Program-made: the position numbers and the translations under genes
Shown here: positions 13,531 through 20,662 of the stretch, piece after piece
Layout of the letters: the number at the start of each line of letters is the position of its first letter
How positions within the stretch are numbered: the stretch's first letter is position 1
From: an uncultured Clostridia bacterium
Lineage (GTDB): Bacteria > Bacillota > Clostridia > Monoglobales > Monoglobaceae
Reading direction: 5' to 3'
Length of the DNA: 22,971 nt
Assembly (NCBI GenBank): GCA_934463175.1
Contig: CAKSIW010000047.1
Span: 1-22,971, forward strand
Notes under the pieces: generated by a model
Seen by the model: only the letters and a program-made list of their open reading frames with translations
Told to the model about the DNA's origin: nothing
Database searches by the model: none

Positions 13531-16032
13531 ATGAAAAAAATCAGCATAAAAAAACGGGCAGCCGCACTCATTGCGGTCATCTCGCTTTTGCTTCCGCAGA
13601 GCATACCGCAAAGCGCGGCGGCTGCGGAAGGAGGAGAATATGACTATATTCTCAACACATTTGACGAGAATGCATATGTCATGTTCGGCGATGAGATAAA
13701 ACAAAATAACTGTGAATTTTTTGACGGCATTGCACAGGGAATAACCGATAAGGAAAACGCGCTGTATAATGAAAAATCGTCGGAGCTTGGCATGGACGGC
13801 AGAAAGTTCTATAAAGACAACCCGGCGAGCGTGAAGATTGATGAAAGCTTTTACGGGGAAGACGACCGCGAATTTCTGGTTTCGGTCGCATATTATGACT
13901 ACGGACCGTCGGAGGGAAGAATTTATTTTGAATATTTTCCCGAGAACAGCAAGGAATCAAAGCGTGTCACAATGATTAAGTCGGGAGCGGTTCAGGACTG
14001 GTTTGTCAAAACCTTCTACATAAACGATATGGATCTGAAAAGGTCGTTTGAGGACGGTTCAAATGTCAGACTCATCACGGGGGCATGGAACCTGTTCAAA
14101 AAGCTTGAAATTGTGAACATTTCAAAGCTGAAACGCGAGAAGGCGGCGGCACGGGCAACGCTTGCGAGTGCAAAGCGTGATTCGCTCATCAAAATGAGCA
14201 TACTTGACGGGTCGGACGCTGAATTTCTGGACAAAAACCTGAATGAGAGCTGCAATGAACGAACGGCGCATATGCTGTTGAATATCATATGCGGAAGAAA
14301 GAGAGACAGCGGTCCGGAGGATTTCAGCGAATCCAAAACAATGACACAGGGAGAGCTTCTGGAGCTTTTCGGCTCATCTGTGGGAGTTAAGCTGAAAAAT
14401 GATGAGATATGCGAACACGCGAAGGAGCTTGGACTGACCTTTGATGAGGATTTGCTTTTCTGTGCTGACGCGGAAGCGACAAACTATAATTTGCTTGCGC
14501 TTGCAAACAACACTCTTTTGTTCACAAGAGAGGATCAAAGCTCTCTTGCAACGGATTTGCTGAAGAAAGGCTTGCTGAATGAAAAATCTGTGTGCCAGAG
14601 CGGAGAGGAAAAGCTGATTGCGGCAGTGTTCAGAACGCCGCAGCCTTGTCCGTATGAAGTATTTCTCGACAATGAAACGGGACAGCAGATTTGCAGCATG
14701 TCAATCTACGGCTTGCCGACAATGAGACCGTATGTCACAACCCAAAGCTGGCTTGCTGACGGAAAAAGGCTGATTTGTGCTCTGGTTTCGGGGTCAATGT
14801 TCATTTATGACACAGAGGCTCAGACGCTCAAATATGTTGATTCGGTTGTGAATGAGAGTCAGCGCACACATGCAATGGCTGCAACGGACGACTTCATATA
14901 CTATCTGAAAAAGGCAGACGGAGAATACAGCATATGGCGTGCTGACGCGAACGCTGAGGGAATTGTTCCCGAGCTTGTCACCAATGCGCCGACAAACGCG
15001 TGGATTTCGGTTCCGCAGCTTTCCAATGACTGCAACTATATCAGTGTTGACTACACAGACAACGCACATGAATTTTCACAGCCCGGAGACAGAACCTTTG
15101 CACGCTACAGCATAAAGGACAAAAAATGGGAGATATATGTTCACAACTTCTCATACGGAAATGTTCTGACGCACAATCAGGTTAATCCCGCGTTTCCCGA
15201 TTTGCTGTCGTTCTGCCATGAAATTGAGGGTTCGGGGCTTTCGTCTCCGTATGAAATTCTTGACAGAATGTGGATTTATGACTGTAACACAAAAGAGGCA
15301 AAATGCATGTATGCTCAAGGCGTCAGCGACATTGACGGACTCGTTTTGCAGGGCGCAACGCATGAGGTCTGGTCGAATGACGGTCAGTATATGTATTTCA
15401 TAAACTACAGCGTTGATTCCACGCGCGACATAGGACTGACGCCGAGTGCGGTGAGGTTTAATCTTGACGGCTCGCACAGGCAGTATTATTACGATGACAG
15501 GTGCCCGTCATATTCATATCAGCATTTATATGCAACCGACGACAACAAATTTATTGTTGCGGACGGAAACTATGTTGTGCTCATCAGCACGGAAACAAAC
15601 GAGCATTTCCCGATTACTCATTTTGTTTGGAGTATGGGAAAATCGCACCCATATCAGGCTCACCCTGTCATTGCGAGGAACAGATATATTGTGAGCTGGG
15701 GCGCGGCAGACGACACGGGGATTTTGTGTGTTCGCTGGTTTGATTTTTCCAAGCTTGCGAAAAAAACGGCAAAGGGCGGACACTATTCAATCGGCGGAAA
15801 TGTTGACCGCGTGAGCTATGCGGGACTTGACTGCGAAAGCACCGAGACAAACATAAACAGCATAAAGGGTTTTTGTGCAAAAACGGGAAAGGCTATTTAT
15901 CTTGACGTGAGACGTGAACTGATTGATTCAGACTGCGGAGCGGTTAAGCTCAGCTTTGATTATCTTGACAACGGAACTTTGCCGATTATCATAACATATA
16001 CCTCGGGCGTGAAATCGGACAATGACCGCTGA
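13531..16032 (+). CDS. Secreted oligogalacturonate-lyase-like protein (PL22-type propeller), C-terminus cut by TGA
   Basis: An 833-residue exported protein as read. It has a signal peptide (about 1-33, cleavage in the alanine run before EGG), a beta-sandwich-like module and a helical region (to about 330), then a propeller resembling oligogalacturonate lyase, PL22 (about 390-755). Matches include LSFCHE (H563), DRMW (R579), THEVW (H611, aligned with the proposed catalytic base), QHLYATDD (H665) and HPYQAHP (706-712). A terminal sandwich domain starts at VKLSFDYLDNGTLPIII and is interrupted by TGA at 16030-16032; the frame stays open to 16218. The enzyme class splits oligogalacturonides and is normally cytoplasmic, so secretion is unusual. 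I chose the ATG at 13531, nine bases after AAAGGA, over the TTG at 13522, which sits against the ribosome site. Activity is inferred, not certain. Confidence 0.75.
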   Translation: MKKISIKKRAAALIAVISLLLPQSIPQSAAAAEGGEYDYILNTFDENAYVMFGDEIKQNNCEFFDGIAQGITDKENALYNEKSSELGMDGRKFYKDNPASVKIDESFYGEDDREFLVSVAYYDYGPSEGRIYFEYFPENSKESKRVTMIKSGAVQDWFVKTFYINDMDLKRSFEDGSNVRLITGAWNLFKKLEIVNISKLKREKAAARATLASAKRDSLIKMSILDGSDAEFLDKNLNESCNERTAHMLLNIICGRKRDSGPEDFSESKTMTQGELLELFGSSVGVKLKNDEICEHAKELGLTFDEDLLFCADAEATNYNLLALANNTLLFTREDQSSLATDLLKKGLLNEKSVCQSGEEKLIAAVFRTPQPCPYEVFLDNETGQQICSMSIYGLPTMRPYVTTQSWLADGKRLICALVSGSMFIYDTEAQTLKYVDSVVNESQRTHAMAATDDFIYYLKKADGEYSIWRADANAEGIVPELVTNAPTNAWISVPQLSNDCNYISVDYTDNAHEFSQPGDRTFARYSIKDKKWEIYVHNFSYGNVLTHNQVNPAFPDLLSFCHEIEGSGLSSPYEILDRMWIYDCNTKEAKCMYAQGVSDIDGLVLQGATHEVWSNDGQYMYFINYSVDSTRDIGLTPSAVRFNLDGSHRQYYYDDRCPSYSYQHLYATDDNKFIVADGNYVVLISTETNEHFPITHFVWSMGKSHPYQAHPVIARNRYIVSWGAADDTGILCVRWFDFSKLAKKTAKGGHYSIGGNVDRVSYAGLDCESTETNINSIKGFCAKTGKAIYLDVRRELIDSDCGAVKLSFDYLDNGTLPIIITYTSGVKSDNDR

Positions 16033-16218
16033 CGCGTTTTTGACGCGGAAAAGCGGATTGAACGCAAAGGGTCGGGTGCGTGGAAACATGCAGAGATTAT
16101 CATTGAAAGCGGAAATTTTGAAAACATAGGAAGATATGAAACCGACATAAAGGTGAGCGGAGCAGGTTCTAATGTTTACATTGCAAACATAAATGCAGAG
16201 CTTGCAGACAAGGATTAA
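16033..16218 (+). pseudogene. In-frame continuation of the PL22-like gene after its TGA
   Basis: Sixty-one sense codons follow the TGA in the same frame and end at TAA 16216-16218. The translation (for example GSGAWKHAEIIIESGNF and NVYIANINAEL) reads as the missing last strands of the terminal beta-sandwich, a pattern seen in carbohydrate-binding-type domains with a W-aromatic motif followed by a final yIanI strand. The next gene's ribosome site begins four bases after the TAA, the spacing expected if 16218 is the ancestral end. Either one base change (such as TGG to TGA) truncated the gene or the UGA is sometimes read through. Confidence 0.7.
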
Positions 16219-16237
16219 AAAAAGGAATGAGGCATAT

Positions 16238-17962
16238 ATGAAAAGATATATTAAAATTTTTCTCAGCTTTATTGCAGCGGCGGCAGTTGCGGCAGGCGGA
16301 TGCGTGTTTGCGGCAGACAGCACACCCGAGGTCAGCTGGCGCGGCGACTATTCATCAATGGAGCTTGTTGTCGGCATAAAACCGTCGGTGAACTATATAC
16401 AGCGGTTTTCGGTTGTTATGTATCCTGCCGGCATTGCGTCACCCGTGCGGTCGGATTATTGCCGCGCGGCAGAAGTGACGGTGAATCCCGGTGAGAGCGG
16501 AGAGGTGAGATTTCGGCTCACGGATTCTCTGAATGCAGACGGCGGAGAGTATAAGGTGTTGGTTCAGGGCAGCGGATATATGTCCGCTGAAAGCCGAAAA
16601 GAGGAAACCGTGTGCATTCTCAGACCATCGGACATTTCGGGAGAGGGCGGACTGCTTGCACAGATTAACGCCGCAAACTCATCAGAGGTGACTCCTCTGA
16701 TGAAAAAGGCAGCGGAATCGCTGCAGATTGCGGTTTCGGACGAAGAGCGCGCGTCGAGACTGAACGCGTTTGTGAACATCAGAAGCACGGATTACGGAAG
16801 CCGTTTTAAAACAATGGAGGATGTGCGCACCGCTTGGCAGTGTTCTGACGTCATTGACTATATTGCAGGCGGCGGCTCCGATGCGGCTGTTCTGAATACC
16901 AAGCTTTCGGAATGCTCTGCGGCTCTCGGAATTGATATGTCCGATGAGGATTATGCCGCATATACGGAGAGCATATATAAAATGCTGATTGTTGTCGGAA
17001 GAAGCTTTGGCGGCTCGGGCGTTAAGAATTGCAGTGACGTTAAGCTTGCTTTCCGTCAGTCAAAAGCACTTGCTGTGATAAACAGCACGGAAATTGAAGG
17101 CATGGCGGCGGTTGCCGCAAAGTATTACGGAGATGTCGGAGTCACTGCGGAGACCTATGGAAAATACAGCGGACTTTCGGATTCCGACAGACAGAAGGTT
17201 CAAAGACAGTGGCTGAAGAAGGGTTTTACGAATGTGACTGTTGCCGCAAAGGCATTTTCGGACGCTGTGGCGCAATTCGGAAACCCTGACCCGACACCGA
17301 ACCCCAATCCCGGTACGGGAGGCGGAGGAGGCGGCGGCGGAACCGGCGGCATCGGAGGCGGATATTCCGCACCTGTGACCGACAGCACGGCAGCAGACAA
17401 TCCGCCAAAGACAGAGCTGTTTTCAGACTGCGGAGAAGAGCATTGGGCATATCAATATGTGAAAACGCTTGCGCAAAGCGGAGTCATTTCGGGCTATTCC
17501 GACGGAAGCTTCTGTCCCGAAAAAACTGCGGCAAAAGAAGAATTTGTCAAGCTGGCAATTCTCGCGTCGGGGCTTTATTCGGAGGCAGACTGTGATTTCT
17601 CGGACGTTCCGAAGGACGAATGGTTTTACGGATATGTTGCGGCTGCAAGCAAAAACGGAATCATTACGGGCGATGAAAACGGCAGATTCGGAACAGGAAG
17701 CGAGGTCACGCGCGAGGACGCGGCGGTCATTGTTTGCAGAATCCTGACCATTCTCGGAAAAGCTGAAAACGTGAGCGCGGACGAGGTCGGGTTTGCGGAC
17801 AGCGGAGCAATTCAGGATTATGCGGCAGAAAGTGTTATGACGCTGAAGTCAATGGGGATTCTGAACGGTTTTGAGGACGGAAGCTTCAGACCGCAGGAGC
17901 GTTTGACGAGAGCCGAGACCGCAAAGCTGATTTATATGCTTAAGACGCGTGCCGGCAAGTAA
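16238..17962 (+). CDS. S-layer homology protein, C-terminal SLH anchor
   Basis: A 574-residue cell-surface protein. It has a signal peptide (about 1-27, cleavage near VFA-ADS), a beta-rich Ig-like module (about 30-135), a long helical region with repeats resembling those between domains of clostridial SLH proteins (about 140-345), a Pro- then Gly-rich linker (about 348-378, including eight consecutive glycines), and three SLH repeats starting near 395 (FSDCGEEHWAYQYV), 454 (FSDVPKDEWFYGYV) and 519 (FADSGAIQDYAAESV). SLH domains bind secondary cell-wall polymers, so the protein is held on the wall. No catalytic domain is recognised. The upstream in-frame ATG at 16193 lies inside the extended PL22-like frame and lacks a signal peptide; ATG 16238 follows GAGG and AAGGA. 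It lies 19 bases after the TAA at 16218 and 28 bases before the next SLH gene. Confidence 0.9.
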   Translation: MKRYIKIFLSFIAAAAVAAGGCVFAADSTPEVSWRGDYSSMELVVGIKPSVNYIQRFSVVMYPAGIASPVRSDYCRAAEVTVNPGESGEVRFRLTDSLNADGGEYKVLVQGSGYMSAESRKEETVCILRPSDISGEGGLLAQINAANSSEVTPLMKKAAESLQIAVSDEERASRLNAFVNIRSTDYGSRFKTMEDVRTAWQCSDVIDYIAGGGSDAAVLNTKLSECSAALGIDMSDEDYAAYTESIYKMLIVVGRSFGGSGVKNCSDVKLAFRQSKALAVINSTEIEGMAAVAAKYYGDVGVTAETYGKYSGLSDSDRQKVQRQWLKKGFTNVTVAAKAFSDAVAQFGNPDPTPNPNPGTGGGGGGGGTGGIGGGYSAPVTDSTAADNPPKTELFSDCGEEHWAYQYVKTLAQSGVISGYSDGSFCPEKTAAKEEFVKLAILASGLYSEADCDFSDVPKDEWFYGYVAAASKNGIITGDENGRFGTGSEVTREDAAVIVCRILTILGKAENVSADEVGFADSGAIQDYAAESVMTLKSMGILNGFEDGSFRPQERLTRAETAKLIYMLKTRAGK

Positions 17963-17990
17963 ACGGATATTCGGGAGGCGTAGAAGAAAA

Positions 17991-20651
17991 ATGAAGAACA
18001 GATTGTTTTCAATAATACTATCGGTGATTTTGCTGTGTCAGGGCATTGCGGCTTTTGCTGACACAGGCAGTGACGCGGCAGCTCCGATTGACACATGGGA
18101 GTTTCAGGCATTGTCGGCAATGGGACTGCTCAATGATGACTTCCTTGCAATGAGTGCGGACACCGAGGTGACGCGTGCACAGTTTGCAGGCGCACTCTAC
18201 AGGCTTGCGGGACATACGCAAAGCGACAATTCGTTTGCAATTCCGTTTGTTGATGTGAATGCGGCAACACCGCACAAGGACGCAATTGCATATCTTTGCG
18301 GAATCGGTGTGATAAGCGGTGCGGACGGCGGAAGATTCGAGCCCGACCGTGCCATAAGCGGTGCGGAGGCACTCAAGCTTGCTTTGGGGATTCTCGGATA
18401 TGACGATTATGCTGTCAGAAAATACGGAGGATTTCCTGTCGGTCACATAAATCTGGCAAGACAGATTAAGCTGACAAAGGGCATTAAGACCGAAAACTAT
18501 AATGCACCGCTGAATGCGGAAAACGCTGCGGCTTTGCTTTATAACTGCGGTATAACCTGTGTGGTTGAAGGGAAAGTTTACGGCAGTGACGGAACGGTTA
18601 AATATGAGACATCGGAAGACCGCTACCTTTTGTCGGTTTACTGCGACATATATTTCGGTGAAGGTGTGATGAAGGACAACGGTATAGTGTCGCTTTTGGG
18701 CAGAGAATCCTCGGAAAACACCGTTGTGATCGGGGATAAGTCATACAGAACAGACGGCGCGGATTATTCGGGCTTTCTCGGACAGTCGCTGAAGTTTTTC
18801 TACAGCTCGTCTGACGGTATTGACACCTTGCTTTGGGCATGGACAGACCCCGACAGAAACAAAACGCTGACACTCGGCAGCAGGGAGCTTGAAACAGATG
18901 ATTCCGCATACAGTCTGACGGGCATTGTCTATTGGAAGGGAACGTCAAGGCAAACTGCCAAGGTGAGCAAATATGCCGATTTTGTCTATAACAACATGCT
19001 GTGTAATGACTGCGGCGTTGACCGCATAAAGCCTGTTATGGGTGAAATAACGCTTGTTGACAACAACAGCGATGGTGAATATGACCTTGTCATGGTGACT
19101 GAGTTTAAAAACATGTTTGTTGACGCGGTTTCTGCGGATAAGGAATTTATAATCGGAAAATACGGCGATACTCTTGTTTTTGACGATTATGAAAACGTGG
19201 TTATTTTCAAGGACGGAAGCCGTGCTGAACTTCGCGATGTTCCGAACAACTGCATTTTGTCACTTGTTGAAAGCCCTGACAAAAAGTATATGTATATCTA
19301 TGTGAACGGCGGCGGAAAGGACGAACGTCTTGAGACGGTGTCGGAAAGAAACAGCGACACATACTACACATTTGAAAGCGGAAAATACATCGTTGCAGAG
19401 AGTCTGAAAAAGCTCATTGCGGACGGCGGCTGGTATATTCCCGAAATTACGGCGGGGAATATCTACACATACTACCTCGACATGGCAGGTGACGTTGCGG
19501 CGATTGAGTCCTCAACTGAGGGAAGAATGCAGTATGTGTACCTTCTTGAGGGTGCGCTGAATGATGATGTTTTTGCAAGTGCCGACAGTGCAAAATTCAA
19601 GCTTGTTCTGAAGGACGGAACAAACATATGTGCGGTTACGGCAAGCAAGGTCAGAATTAATGACGGAATCAATGACGAAACCGGAAAAACAGGCAGGGAT
19701 TTGCTGGAAAAGGTGCGTCCGACTCCGACAAGCAAGGTTGAAAAGCAGGTCATGAAGGTTGCGTTCAACAAAGACGGCGAAATATGCGAGGCGGAGCTTG
19801 CAACCCCCGTTTCATCGGAATATGGCTATGACGAGACGAAATTCACGCTTGACCACACAAACGGCAGCTCCTACTATATGTCGGGAAACTGCTGTCTGTT
19901 CGGATATAAATATTGCGTGAACGGAAACACAACATGCTTTGCAGCGTTTGAGGACGCGGAGGGCGGAATTGAATATGGTGTGATTCCCTTTAATCAGATT
20001 GCGGGAAATGAATACTACAGCATAAAGGTTTATGACTGTGACAGGTTTTTTGAGGCGGCGGCGATTGAGATTGCCGTGAAAAAATACGGTACAGAAGTTG
20101 ACGGACATGTTCTTGTTGAGGACGTCGGAACAATTCTCTATTCCGATGGCGAGGTGTATAAGCAGCTGACCGGCTATAGCTTCGGAAAGCTTGTTGCATA
20201 CCGCGCGGACGATGACGGAACGATTCCCGATGACATAAAGCGCGGAGACGTTGTCAGGGTTTCGGTGTATAACAGAAAGCTTTCAAAGGTTTCGCTCATA
20301 TGCCGTCTCAGCGACAACCCCGAACCGTTCATCAAAGGAGGTCTCGGAGACGAATTCTGTCAGATTTTCGGACCGCTTTATGCAAACAACGGACGTATGA
20401 TTGTGACGGTGAACCCGTCAGGGTCGAGTTACGGAAAGCTGACTCCGACATCTGCATGGGGAACAACAACGGCGTTTGTTGCGGCATATGATGCGAAAAA
20501 GGACAAAATCACCATAACAAGCGTCAATGCGGTTCAGCAAAAAACAGGTCAGAACAGCGACGGCAGCATGGCGGTTGAAGATGACAGCGTGAAGGTGTTC
20601 ATATACAGACGTTATAACTATGTCAAGGAACTCATAGTTGCATATTATTGA
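17991..20651 (+). CDS. S-layer homology protein, N-terminal SLH anchor and large beta-rich region
   Basis: An 886-residue exported protein. A signal peptide (about 1-23, cleavage near AFA-DTG) is followed by SLH-like repeats: WEFQALSAMGLLNDDF with VTRAQFAGALYRLAG (about 35-75), FVDVNAATPHKDAIAYLCG with ISGAEALKLALGILGY (about 85-140), and a diverged third (about 142-195). The remaining 690 residues are a beta-rich extracellular region with no domain I can name. N-terminal SLH plus such a region is common in uncultured clostridial surface proteins. The ATG at 17991 gives a clean signal peptide and has GGGAGG 12 bases upstream, a little far; an earlier ATG at 17949 overlaps the previous gene and adds an arginine-rich stretch, so it is rejected. 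The stop TGA overlaps the ribosome site of the next gene, so the two are co-transcribed. Confidence 0.88.
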   Translation: MKNRLFSIILSVILLCQGIAAFADTGSDAAAPIDTWEFQALSAMGLLNDDFLAMSADTEVTRAQFAGALYRLAGHTQSDNSFAIPFVDVNAATPHKDAIAYLCGIGVISGADGGRFEPDRAISGAEALKLALGILGYDDYAVRKYGGFPVGHINLARQIKLTKGIKTENYNAPLNAENAAALLYNCGITCVVEGKVYGSDGTVKYETSEDRYLLSVYCDIYFGEGVMKDNGIVSLLGRESSENTVVIGDKSYRTDGADYSGFLGQSLKFFYSSSDGIDTLLWAWTDPDRNKTLTLGSRELETDDSAYSLTGIVYWKGTSRQTAKVSKYADFVYNNMLCNDCGVDRIKPVMGEITLVDNNSDGEYDLVMVTEFKNMFVDAVSADKEFIIGKYGDTLVFDDYENVVIFKDGSRAELRDVPNNCILSLVESPDKKYMYIYVNGGGKDERLETVSERNSDTYYTFESGKYIVAESLKKLIADGGWYIPEITAGNIYTYYLDMAGDVAAIESSTEGRMQYVYLLEGALNDDVFASADSAKFKLVLKDGTNICAVTASKVRINDGINDETGKTGRDLLEKVRPTPTSKVEKQVMKVAFNKDGEICEAELATPVSSEYGYDETKFTLDHTNGSSYYMSGNCCLFGYKYCVNGNTTCFAAFEDAEGGIEYGVIPFNQIAGNEYYSIKVYDCDRFFEAAAIEIAVKKYGTEVDGHVLVEDVGTILYSDGEVYKQLTGYSFGKLVAYRADDDGTIPDDIKRGDVVRVSVYNRKLSKVSLICRLSDNPEPFIKGGLGDEFCQIFGPLYANNGRMIVTVNPSGSSYGKLTPTSAWGTTTAFVAAYDAKKDKITITSVNAVQQKTGQNSDGSMAVEDDSVKVFIYRRYNYVKELIVAYY

Positions 20652-20662
20652 GGTGGGTTGAT

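Noticed and set aside
16030..16050. Selenocysteine insertion at the in-frame TGA, or a genome-wide TGA-to-Trp code
   Set aside because: Only a 4-bp CGCG stem with a seven-base loop follows the TGA, too weak for a convincing bacterial SECIS element, and this protein class is not a known selenoprotein. TGA ends several neighbouring genes directly before ribosome sites or promoters, so a reassigned code is excluded.
17309..17363. GGC/GGA-rich run that could be a DNA repeat
   Set aside because: It encodes the glycine-rich linker before the SLH repeats in the right frame, so it is protein low complexity rather than a separate repeat element.
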